Shown one piece after another: positions 36,179-46,393 of a stretch of 64,000 nt of DNA. This stretch comes from Kitagawia praeruptora (Eukaryota; Streptophyta; Magnoliopsida; Apiales; Apiaceae), in the NCBI GenBank assembly GCA_037693485.1, contig CM075354.1:95477001-95541000 (forward strand), written 5' to 3'. The notes beneath the pieces were generated by a model. It had not been told where the DNA came from. It searched no databases and worked only from the letters and a program-made list of their open reading frames with translations. The position numbers and the translations under genes are program-made. Each line of letters opens with the position of its first letter. Position 1 is the first letter of the stretch.

Positions 36179-38192
36179 GAGAATGATTAGAGAAGAAAAT
36201 ACGAAAGAAAATGATATGAGTGAAAGGTGTTTGATGAAATGTTCAAGTGAAGAAAAAATTCGAAGTAACTGTGTGGTTGAGTAAAAAGTACAGTAATTGG
36301 GAGTGTGTGAGAAAGTGAATAAGTGAATATGAATCGTATTAGATATGTAAAACAAAACAAACCCAATCGTTTTACCATTAAATACGCAACCACTTACGAT
36401 GTGCTAGTGGGACACAATCATAGAGATTTGTGTGAGTGGGACACGTTGTACATAATTAGCGAATCAGATGTGCATGTTCAGTAATTACAACTATAATTAC
36501 TGCTACTTTCTCTCCCTTATTACTGACACAATTAAACACTTTTACACTCAGTAACAGCTGCAAAACTCTTTTTACTCCAAATTTGAAATCATCTGAAATA
36601 AAATATACCTTAGAATATTTAGACAAAATCCATCAGCATTTGGCAATTCTCCAACTTTATTACTGAAACCCTTTCAAAAACTGCACAGTTGTGAATATAT
36701 GTGTGTGTAGAGCAGAGTTTACTAATCCAATTTTTAGAGCATCTAATACTTCATAAAATCCATAAAATAAATCAGTCAACACTGGATGCACAAACTCTCA
36801 TAGTAAACACTGAATGTATGATGAATACTAAACTCTGTACGAAGTAAATTTACATCAACTCTGAAATTACCTATACCCCCTTATGTACAAGATTATCCAA
36901 GTAAGTACACAGTCTAGATAGACAAAAAGATCATGAAATAAATATCAATGTCACATTCAGTGAGTAACATGCTATGGTTATTAAAGCTCACATAATTCTC
37001 AAATCACACAAGTGTTTAGGTGAAGTGTATACACTCAAGTTCAATCAGTAAAATCATGTGCTACCATATGCTTGGTTGTCCACCAAATCTGCACTACTTT
37101 GAATACATGCATGCACAAATCAAAAGGACTTTGTTAAAGGTTGAAACTAGGCTAAAATGAAGAGAAAAAAAAACTAGCATGTTATAAATTTGACAAACTG
37201 ATAGAGCAATTTACTCAATAATTTATATATACACCCTTTTTTATATATTCCCATCAAATGAACACACTGTAACAAGAAATCCCCACACTGTTTAGTCATC
37301 AATCCCCAAATGAATCAGATTTCTCTACCAGTAACTCAAAAGTGTATAGTGGTGAACAAAAAAAACGGTTAAAAGGCTCAAAGGGGTTTACTAAGGATTG
37401 AAGATTACTGGCAGTGTTTGAATAAATGTGGTAAATCCTAGTGCCTTTATCATTTTCATGCACACACATATCATGCAGTCTCAAAATGGTTTAAAACAAG
37501 TTCTAGAGCAACATACTCACTGATGAACAACACACAACAATAAAAATTGATTGATATAAAACGTATCAATCACTGATTTGGCTCAAGATCTCACAGGGTG
37601 AAAGCATGCTTCAGTACTCACCAAAATTAACAAAGACACATTTCAAGTTTATAATTTTCGAAAGCACAAACAAGAAATTATCAAGTCTTTGGGGATATAC
37701 TATATACAGAATCTGACTAAGACAGATTTTTAACTAACAGAGTTTAGCTAACAGAGTTTAGGAGTTATCAACATCAGAAGTTTTTCATGAGAGGCAATGC
37801 ACACAATATTTACAGACTCAAAGGTTAGGATAAATAAACTAGGAGATGCTATAAATATGAAACAGTATCATGCTTGTGTTAACTTTCTGCACAGTCTAAG
37901 ATTAGATCACAGATAACTTAGAAAGATTAATGATTAATAACTGAGAATCATGCTTCATATATTTTCTTCATCGATGTTCATCTCAGACAATAACATTTTC
38001 AGAGTATATCAGTGTTTATCCAGCATGTTAACAGTGTTTGACTGACAAAACTTGCTAACAGAGTTTAACAATCTATGAATAGAGTTTACATAGCAGAGTT
38101 TAAAAAACAGAGTTCACATAGCATTTAACACATCACAGAAACATAAGTAATGCATTCTATAAGTGAAATTTTAGTCTAACCTATATCTCTAG
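36179..38192 (-). other. E6 non-coding stretch between pol and ORF3
   Basis: About 2 kb, alignable with 6714-8711 of E2. It keeps GTGTCCCAC boxes near 36410-36445 and many octamers (for example CAGAGTTTA near 36714, 37738, 37752, 38056, 38094). No gene is seen. Confidence 0.78.
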
Positions 38193-39146
38193 TCAAAACC
38201 AGAGACCATTCCAAGTTCATTTACCAGCCTTGTAAATATAGTTCACTCAATGGCTTGGTGAAGATGTCTGCAAGCTGTTGGTCAGTAGACACAAAATGAA
38301 GCTCAATGTTTCCTTCCTCTACATGTTCTCTGATAAAGTGATACCTTATGTTGATATGCTTGGTCATTGAATGTTGTACTGGATTACCTATCATAGCAAT
38401 AGCACTTTGATTATCACAGTAAATAGGAATCTTACTATACCTTAATCCATAATCCAGCAATTGATTCTTCATCCATAGAATCTGTGCACAACAGCTACCA
38501 GCAGCAATATACTCTGCCTCAGCTATAGATGTAGAAATTGATTTCTGTTTCTTACTATACCAAGAAACCAGTCTTTCACCCAGAAATTGACAACTTTCAC
38601 TGGTGCTTTTTCTGTCTATCTAACAGCCTGCAAAGTCTGCATCAGAGTAACCAAGTAGCTTGAAATCTGACTCTCTGGGATACCACAGACCTAAAGTAAT
38701 GGTGCCCCTGCTGTTAGATAAAGAAGAGATCCTATCATTCCTATGTAGTTTGTCATATCTACTGATGCTCATGTATCTTTATCCAACTTAGTTGCTGTTG
38801 CCTTGGGAGTTGATGCAGATTAGCAGTCAAGCATACCAAATTTCTTGAGAAGATTTCTGGTATATTTTGCTTGATTTATAAAGATCCCATCATGTGTTTG
38901 CTTCACCTGTAGGCCTAGAAATTAACTAAGCTCTCTCATCATACTCATTTGATACCTGGACTGCATTAGCTTGGCAAACTTTGTGCAGAGTTTATCATTA
39001 GTAGACCCAAAAATTATGTCATCAACATATATTTGAACTAAAAGCAGGTCACTACCAGATTTAAAGTAGAACAGAGTTTTATCAATAGTACCTCTGTCGA
39101 ACCCACTTTCTAGAAGAAATTGAGCTAAAGTTTCATACCATGCTCT
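38193..39146 (-). pseudogene. E6 pol, reverse transcriptase C-part and RNase H
   Basis: From the E7 insertion point it continues RT with YVDDIIFG (near 39020), then decays: stop codons, a frameshift, and a deletion near 38705 of roughly 120 bp relative to E2 9230-9345. RNase H is recognisable at the end ([22 protein letters not shown]). The end at 38193 matches the E2 pol stop. Confidence 0.85.
39144..39146. other. Target-site duplication TCT, left copy (E7)
   Basis: TCT flanks both ends of E7 (39144-39146 and 46391-46393). E2 gives the uninterrupted context at the same place in RT. Three bases is the expected length for CACTA elements. Confidence 0.9.
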
Positions 39147-39413
39147 CACTACAAGAAATTTTTGATGACACAACGGTTCATCACCGTCGTCTGATACCTT
39201 TCAAAACCGATGTCTATCTCGATGCCGTCTATTATGCATATCAGACAACAGCAACATAACCGTTGTCTTTGTTGCAGACAGATAACAGACTTGATTTCAG
39301 AACTGTTGTAAGAAGCTTGGGTCATACAACCATTAAGTTTTTGAAAATGTTGTGTGTATTACATGAAGACAACGATAGTGTTTCTTAAAAATGTTGTGTA
39401 ATACCTGCATCGT

Positions 39414-39720
39414 ACAATGGTGTTTTAAATTTGGTCTATTGTCTGATGATGTTTTTAACAAGGGTTGTTTCAGAAATGTCTGTTGTGTAATACATGGATC
39501 ATACAATGGTTTTTGAAATTTGATCTATTGTCTAATTATGTTTTTAACGAGGGTTTTTTCAGACATGTCTATTGTGTACTACCTGAATCATACAACGATT
39601 TTTAAAATTTGGTCTATTGTCTGATTATGTTTTTAACAAGGGTTTTTTCAGACATGTCTATTGCGTAAGACCTGGATCATACAATGCTTTTTCAAATTTG
39701 GTCTGTTGTATGTGTTATAA
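39414..39720. repeat. 89-bp tandem repeats in E7 left arm
   Basis: Units begin ACAATGG/ACAACG at 39414, 39503, 39592 and 39681, spaced exactly 89 bp, the last partial. Each contains TCTATTGTCTGATTATG and a CAGACATGTCT-like core, so the array multiplies the subterminal motif. Confidence 0.88.
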
Positions 39721-40053
39721 CTACACCACACTTTCTGTGCTTACAACATGTTGTCTGAATATATAAGACACTACGTTTTCATTTTGCTAAAAGCATTGTT
39801 ATGTTTTCTTATAAACAATGGATGCATTTTTTTACATACTAGAAAATGCCCTAATTGGCTACGTACTAGAAAAATCCAAATATTACCAAAATTACAAATA
39901 CAAAACTTGTCCACAAAACTAAAATAAAAGGACAAAATCAAAGCCCCTATCATACTAGAACTTGTGCATTGAACTGTTGCTGCCTCTACTTCTTGAATTG
40001 CTGACAATAATTTGCTTTTTGGTATTTCTTCTACTTGAAATTTTCATTACCCT

Positions 40054-40125
40054 GAGAAGCAAATTGAAAAACATAAATACATAATTTGAGAAGCAAATTG
40101 AAAAACATAAATACATAAATTTTCA
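40054..40125. repeat. Short direct duplication in E7
   Basis: A ~38-bp block starting GAGAAGCAAATTGAAAAAC occurs twice in a row. Confidence 0.8.
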
Positions 40126-40575
40126 TTACCGTCTTTTCGTTGCTCAAAGATTGAGACTTTAATTTCTTGTCCTTGTCGTCTTTGAGTGAGGATTCTTAGT
40201 CCTGTAAATTATTTAAGAACCCCTGGAAATTCTGTTATTTAAAAAGAGTACAAGAATTATGTAATAAAATACAATACTGTTGTAAAAAGGTGAGGAATTT
40301 ACCCAGATAAGTATATAGGATGGAGCTGTTACTCTTCTGTGAAGAGGATAAATGCCATAGGTCATCAATATGCATGCAATCACAATAAAATATGAATTAC
40401 ACATATTCTAGAATTTAACTCTAGCAAGCTAAACTGGACATTTACAAGCCAGGAGGCCTACTGCCTGCAGAACAGAAACTAGCTGGAGAAACTAGTTTCG
40501 TATGCTTGGGAGAAGTTGTGCACCTGAAATAAATAAGCCTATAAATTTATATATGAAAAAAATGAGTTCAATTAC

Positions 40576-40742
40576 CTTTACAAGGACACTAATAGCAAAT
40601 AATCCAAATAGAGCCCTAGAAGCTCCAACAGAAACTGCATTTCAAGGAAGAATCAGCCAGGAGACAAGGTTTGCACTAGCTCCTGTAAGGATATAAGACA
40701 GCCAGAATCCGAAATTTCCTTCCTCCTCTTCAATAAGCTTTC
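40576..40742 (-). pseudogene. Captured rhomboid-like exon (RBL11-like), with stop and active-site change
   Basis: Minus-strand exon of 167 nt with an AG acceptor (40743-40744) and a GTAAT donor (40571-40575). It translates as GKLIEEEEGNFGFW, then LVSWLILP, a TGA stop, then NAVSVGASRALFGLFAISVL. This closely resembles plant chloroplast rhomboid-like protein 11, whose membrane-embedded region carries GASG with the rhomboid serine. Here the glycine after Ser is Arg, and a CGA-to-TGA-type change makes a stop. Rhomboids are intramembrane proteases or inactive relatives in the plastid envelope. The phase joins correctly to the exon at 40869-40909. A plus-strand 64-codon ORF overlapping it is its antisense shadow. 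Confidence 0.82.
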
Positions 40743-40868
40743 CTATATGCAGCAAAGTGTAAACACTAAATTTCAATTTTACTTTATTAAACTTAATTTT
40801 CTGTCAACTTCACTTATCCAGTGAAAAGAGGTCAACTATGTTTATCTAATGAAGATATATTCCCTTAC

Positions 40869-40909
40869 CAAATATATACAAGAAGAATAGGTTGCCAGAG
40901 AGATGGTTC
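40869..40909 (-). pseudogene. Captured rhomboid-like exon, upstream
   Basis: A 41-nt exon between an AG acceptor (TTTTAACAG) and a GTAAGG donor. It encodes NHLSGNLFFLYIF with split codons at both ends. The first completes a codon from an earlier exon; the last G joins the first two bases of the next exon to give Gly. Order, phase and sequence fit rhomboid-like 11. The 126-bp intron between the two exons is retained, so capture was from genomic DNA and not from processed mRNA. Confidence 0.8.
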
Positions 40910-41730
40910 CTGTTAAAAAAAACATAACAAATGAATCACACGTAAAACAACAGGAATGAGGGCGGGAGAAAAGAAAAAAGTTCACAAAGAACAATAAAGC
41001 CAAGGAACGTTAATGATCTATATGTGTGTGTGGAGCAATTTCGTTCTAGAAACTTTAGAATTGTAAAGTAATCACTTTTTTCATGTAGAGAAACATGGTT
41101 GATTGAATGTTTTTGCTGTCCAGCGACCCAAATCATTGTTTTGAACTATAGAGAAGAATTCCCTTACGTGTATACTGAACCAAATCATAGATTAACATAC
41201 ATCTCGAAGTTAATCATTATCATCAAAATAGATCCCCCTTCCCTTTTTAAAGTTTTATTTCATAACCTTTTAAAGTTCCCCAGAGTGATATATATGCTTG
41301 TGCTAGTCATCTTTATTATGGTATTGGCAATCAAGTTAACTCGACAGTATATTGATACTTTAATTTGGAAGAACACCCTGCTTAGATACTTTATATTGAT
41401 ACTTTCATAACCTATCTACTGTGTCTCTGCCTATATTACTTCAAATAATCTTCCCACTGGAGCAGATCATGTTCAGACTTATACTGGCTACTGACATAGA
41501 AATATTGAAATAGTTCCTATTCCCCCTGTATATTGAACTTCACAAGCCCGCAGAGCCTTTTACCAATGACTAATCGATTGTTAGCTGATTAAAAATTAGT
41601 ACAAGCACATAAAATCTTGCAAGCTACATGTCATCGCTGGTTCTAAGAATATATGATATTTCCACTGTGGTGCTTCGCTAAGATGTTATATACTAGCAGA
41701 AAAAAAAAAATTAACTTAAGACAAGCAGAC

Positions 41731-41802
41731 CTCTGCCTTCCCAGGTAAAACCGCTTTCCCTTGTAGAATCTCAACAAAGATACAATGAGAAGATTGGAAC
41801 CT
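41731..41802 (-). pseudogene. Captured CDK-type kinase piece, subdomain IX region
   Basis: Minus strand, after a TTTTTTTAG acceptor: SHCIFVEILQGKAVLPGKAE, followed by TAA. It resembles the SxGCIFAELLxGKxxxPGK segment of plant CMGC kinases, best CDKC-like. The conserved Gly before Cys is His here. It lies downstream, on the same strand, of the HRD exon at 41887-41960. The DFG motif and activation loop that should lie between them are missing, so it cannot be a working kinase. Confidence 0.65.
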
Positions 41803-41886
41803 AAAAAAACTTGTATTAGACTGGAAAGTTTCTTTACAGATATCTAAATTATGTAAGATAATATTGAAGTTTTAGATAGAAATTAC

Positions 41887-41960
41887 TTTTAATATCTCGG
41901 TGAAGAACTCGATTGACATGACAGTAATGAAGCCCTGGTCAGTAATTGCTTCATATAACA
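41887..41960 (-). pseudogene. Captured CDK-type kinase exon with catalytic-loop HRD, frameshifted
   Basis: Minus-strand exon after acceptor TTTGCAG, before GTAATT. It reads CYMKQLLT, then after one extra A it continues GLHYCHVNRVLHRDIK, the catalytic loop of a CDKC-like kinase. The single-base insertion breaks the frame. Order with 41731-41802 is colinear with a kinase domain. Confidence 0.75.
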
Positions 41961-42051
41961 CTGCAAATAGATTTTATCAGCTAACTGGAAGTTTAGAAAG
42001 ATAATAACAAATAGCATCGCAAATCATCTATCGTGCAGTACCTTGATTTGG

Positions 42052-42079
42052 GAGAGAGAGAGAGAGAGAGAGAGAGAGA
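42052..42079. repeat. (GA)n microsatellite in E7
   Basis: About 28 bases of alternating GA, in the captured-gene part of the element. Confidence 0.9.
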
Positions 42080-42223
42080 TACAACACCCATGAATCGCTG
42101 AATCTGGAACTAGTCAAGCATCAAAAACCTTTGAACTGAAAAATCGTAGAAACTAGGTTTGTAACCAATACAATCATTTACAGTGATTAATAAATTAAAT
42201 CGACAGTTTGCAATCGAAGATTA

Positions 42224-42505
42224 AAAAGAGAACGAAACGAAGCAATATCTATATGGATCTTGATGTAAAGAACAGTAGGAACAAGAATATGTATATCGAT
42301 TTGTCGGAGAAACAAACATTCGGCCAGATTTTGAAAGTTGAGGCATAAGAATAGAGCACCTAGGATTGGAGATTCGATGAACAAAAATTAAATCTAGGGT
42401 TTTGAGGTAGGATTTCAAGGTAGAGGTTGTTAAGAACGGTGAGTGGTGAGATGGGACTTGGGAGTGAGATAGCCGTGAGTTTGTGTGTTCGTGGGATACA
42501 GACAT
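42224..42505 (-). other. Possible captured first exon, unassigned
   Basis: Minus-strand open stretch of 94 codons starting at an ATG at 42505, rich in Ser, Thr and Arg with few acidic residues, like a plastid transit peptide. It lies upstream of the kinase and rhomboid pieces. I cannot tie it to either gene by sequence; it could be chance. Confidence 0.25.
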
Positions 42506-42792
42506 TTGAGTACAAAGAGGCCTATAAGGGGGGAAGTGAAATTTGGGTACGGGGGGAATATGAGTTCAGTGAAATTTGAAGGAAATTTGGGGTTGTTCGA
42601 TAAAACGAAAGAGGGAAATGAAAATAAATTTTTTTATAAAATAATTTTTTTTTACTAATTTTGTAAAATAATTTTTATTTCTAAAATATTAAATTAACTA
42701 GTTTTCTATTAAAATATATCTAATTGAATGATATTCTTAAATTTTCAATAAGTAAAAAATTAATTTGGTTGTAGATCTTAGAATATTCATTT

Positions 42793-45690
42793 CTCGACGA
42801 TCCAATCGTATGAATGTCAAGATATATCTAATATATTGATATTCCCAAGTTTTTAAAAAATAAAAAATTTATTTGGTCGGAGATCTCAGTACAGTTAAAC
42901 CTCGATAAATGAATACGCTCGAGACCGGAAAATTTTATTCATTAATCGAGATAGTTCATTTATCGAGGTCAAAAATACACTATCTCTATTATATCGGGAC
43001 CGGAAAAAATTATTCATTTGATGAGGTTATTCGTTAATCTACTATATTGATATTCCCAAAGTTTCAAAAAATAAAAAATTGATTTAGTTGGAGATCTTAG
43101 TAGATCACTAGTATATTGACTAGTACTAGTAACTAGTGCTTTGTCACGGATTGTCGTTTCTATTTCTTAAAAAAAAATTCTCGACAAACCAACCTTAATG
43201 ATGTCAAGATACATCTAATACAATGATATTCACAAATTTTCAAAAAATAAAAAATTAATTTGCTTTGTAAAATTTAATATTTAATAAACGAAGTGGTCTT
43301 GCTAAACGAAGTGGTTATTTGTCAAATACCGTTGTCTCGAGCGATACTAGACAACCAATTTTTGGACAAATAAATCGTTGTCTGATAACAGACAATGCTA
43401 TTTTAACAAATACAGTTGTAATGTGAAGCTTCAGACAACGATACGTTATAAAGATACGGTTGTCTGACACTAATTATGTTTTTTTGAACATAAATATAAA
43501 TTAACATAATAAATTTGAAAATTTTTAATGATATATATTCATCAGTCACATTCTCGACGATCCAAACGTACGAATGTCAAGATATATCTACTATATTGAT
43601 ATTCCCAAATTTTCAAAAAATAAAAAAATTGATTTGGTTGGAGATCTTAGTAGATCACTAGTATATTGACTAGTACCCGTAACTAGTGCTTTGTCACGGA
43701 TTGTTGTTTCTATTTTTTAAAAAATATTTCTCGACAATCCAACCTTAAGGATGTTAAGATATATATAATATATTGATATTCCCAAATTTTCAAAAAATAA
43801 AAAATTGATTTGGTTGAATATCTTAGTAGAGCACTAGTATATTGACTAGTACCTGTAACTAGTGCTTTGTCACGGATTGTTGTTTCTATTTTTTAAAAAA
43901 TATTTCTCGATAATCCAACCTTAAGGATGTCAAGATACATCTAATATAATGACATTCATAAATTTTCAAAAAATGAAAAATAAAGTTGGTTTGTAAAATT
44001 TAATATTTAATAAACGAAGTGGTCCTGCTAAACGAAATGGTTATTTGTCAAATACCGTTGTCTCGAGTGATACCAGACAACGATTTTGGACAAATAAACC
44101 GTTGTCTGATAACAGACAACGCTATTTTAACAAATACAATTGTAATGTGAAGCTTTAGACAACGATACGTTAAAATACCGTTGTCTAACGCTAGTTATGC
44201 TTTTTTTTAACATAAATATAAATTAACATAATAAATTTGAAATTTTTTAATGATATATTCAGTCACATTCTCGACGATCCAAACATACGAATGTCAAGAT
44301 AGATCCACTATACTGATATTCCCAAATTTTCAAAAAATAAAAAATTGATTTTGTTGGAGATCTTAGTAAATCACTAGTATATTGACTAGTACCCATAACT
44401 AGTGCTTTGTCACGGATTGTTGTTTCTATTTTTTAAAAAATATTTCTTGACAATCCAACTTTAAGGATGTCAAGATATATCCAATATATTGATATTCCCA
44501 AATTTTCAAAAAATAAAAAAAATTGATTTGGTTGGAGATCTTAGTAGAGCACTAGTATATTGACTAGTACCCGTAACTACTACTTTGTCACGGATTGTTG
44601 TTTCTATTTTTTAAAAAATATTTCTCGATAATCCAGCTTTAAGGATGTCAAGACACATCTAATATAATGATATTCGCAAATTTTCAAAAAATAAAAAATT
44701 AATTTGGTTTGTAAAATTTAATATTTAATAAACGAAGTGGTCTTGCTAAACGAAGTGGTTATTTGTCAAATACCGTTGTCTCGAGTGATACCAGACAATG
44801 ATTTTGGACAAATAACCGTTGTCTGATAACATACAACACTATTTTGACAAATACAGTTGTAATGTGAAGCTTCAGACAACGATACGTTATTAAATACCGA
44901 TGTCTGACAGTAGTTATGTTTTTTTAACATAAATATAAATTAACATAATAAATTTGAAAATTTTTAATGATATATTCAGTCATATTCTCGACGATCCAAA
45001 CATACGAATGTCAAGATATATCTACTATATTGATATTCCCAAATTTTCAAAAAATAAAAAATTGATTTGGTTGGAGATCTTAGTAAATCACTAGTATATT
45101 GACTAGTACCCATAACTATTGCTTTTATCACGGATTGTTGTTTCAATTTTTTTAAAAATATTTCTCGACAATCCAACTTTAAGGATGTCAAGTTATATCC
45201 AATATATTGATATTTCCAAATTTTCAAAAAATAGAAAATTGATTTGGTTGGAAATCTTAGTAAAGCACTAGTATATTGACTAGTACCCGTAACTAGTGCT
45301 TTGTCACGGATTGTTGTTTCTATTTTTTAAAAATTATTTCTCGATAATCCAGCCTTAAGGATGTCAAGACACATCTAATATAATTATATTCACAAATTTT
45401 CAAAAAATAAAAAATTAATTTGGTTTGTGAAATTTAATATTTAATAAACGAAGTGGTCTTGCTAAACGAAGTGGTTATTTGTCAAATATCGTTGTCTCGA
45501 GTGATACCAGACAACGATTTTGGACAAATAACCGTTGTCTGATAACAGACAACGCTATTTTGACAAATACAGTTGTAATGTGAAGCTTCAGACAACGGTA
45601 CGTTATAAAGATACCGTTATCTCGAGTGATACCAGACAACAATTTTGGACAAATAAACCGTTGTCTAATAACAACTAATATTTTCTTAAT
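42793..45690. repeat. Hierarchical tandem repeat in E7 right arm (~715-755-bp units)
   Basis: The block CTCGACGATCCAA recurs at about 42797, 43552, 44272 and 44986. Inside most units a ~175-bp subunit with CTAGTATATTGACTAGTAC and TTTGTCACGGATTGTTG occurs twice. Each unit ends with a stretch rich in ACCGTTGTCT and CAGACAACG, the subterminal motif. The first unit is longer because of an extra insert at 42893-43037. Confidence 0.88.
42893..43037. mobile_element. MITE-like insert in the repeat array
   Basis: Contains a perfect 14-bp inverted repeat, CCTCGATAAATGAA (42900-42913) and its complement (42955-42968), plus two ACCGGAAAA-type blocks. It is present only in the first repeat unit. The ends are not clear enough to name a family. 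Confidence 0.4.
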
Positions 45691-46390
45691 CTAACGGCTA
45701 ATATCTAATCTCATTTCAATCAAGGGCTCTTATTTTGCCACCTCAGCAATCCAGGTGAAAGATTTTCCATCAATCACGTGCTGTCACATCAGACAACGAT
45801 TTATTTGTAAAACGCTTGTATGAATAAGGTTATTACAACTGTTTAAATTTCAAAAAGCTTGTCTGAAATTGTTGAAGACAACAGTTTAATGTACAAAACC
45901 ATTGTGTGTTGAATGCAATTCAGACAACAGTATTCACAAACCATTATCTGATTACATTTTATACAACGTCTATCAAAACACTTGTATGATTTTAACAACA
46001 TTTTTTGAAAGCATTTTTGAAAGCATTGTTTGAAGTTTCTTCAGACAATGCTTTCAAAAAGCGTTGTTAAAATCAGACAATAGTATTTAGTCACCGTTGT
46101 GTGACTACTTTTAAAGCAATATCTAATAAAAACAGTTGTCTAAGTTTTACAACGCTTTTGAGGACCATTGTAAGACAAACTATTAGACAACACTACTTGC
46201 AAAAACCGTTGTAAAACGGATGTCAATTTTGATCTTCTAGACAACACTTTTTAAAACTGTCGTTAAGTTCATGATCAGACAATACACCGAAATGCTTGAA
46301 AAAAAAACCGTTGTGCAAAAATTTCAGCCAACACTTTTTCGTCGAAGTGTTGTCTGATGAGTGTCGTCTGATTCAGTTTTTCTTGTAGTG
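45691..46390. repeat. E7 right subterminal region
   Basis: Dense GTTGT(C/G)TG and CAGACAAC motifs in both orientations up to the terminal CTTGTAGTG, with several short stem-loops (for example GCATTGTTTGAAG / CTTTCAAAAAGCG near 46030-46070). No gene. Confidence 0.8.
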
Positions 46391-46393
46391 TCT

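Larger units (their letters stand above)
39147..46390. mobile_element. E7: 7.2-kb non-autonomous CACTA transposon with captured host gene pieces
   Basis: Left end CACTACAAGAAATTT, right end the complement of CACTACAAGAAAAAC, with a TCT duplication. Both arms are rich in GTTGTCTG/CAGACAAC motifs, the expected subterminal transposase-binding repeats. No transposase is present, so it depends on a partner. The middle (about 40000-42550) differs in composition and holds exon-intron pieces of a rhomboid gene and a CDK-type kinase on the minus strand. The right arm has a large tandem repeat. It interrupts E6 RT. Confidence 0.92.

Noticed and set aside
40502..40696. 64-codon plus-strand ORF
   Set aside because: Antisense of the captured rhomboid exon and its intron.
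42793..45690. CRISPR-like array
   Set aside because: Repeat units are hundreds of bases long, AT-rich, without unique spacers, and inside a plant transposon.
31144..46390. E4 and E7 as two ends of one CACTA element
   Set aside because: Their termini and subterminal motifs differ, and E7 has both its own ends with a matching TCT duplication.
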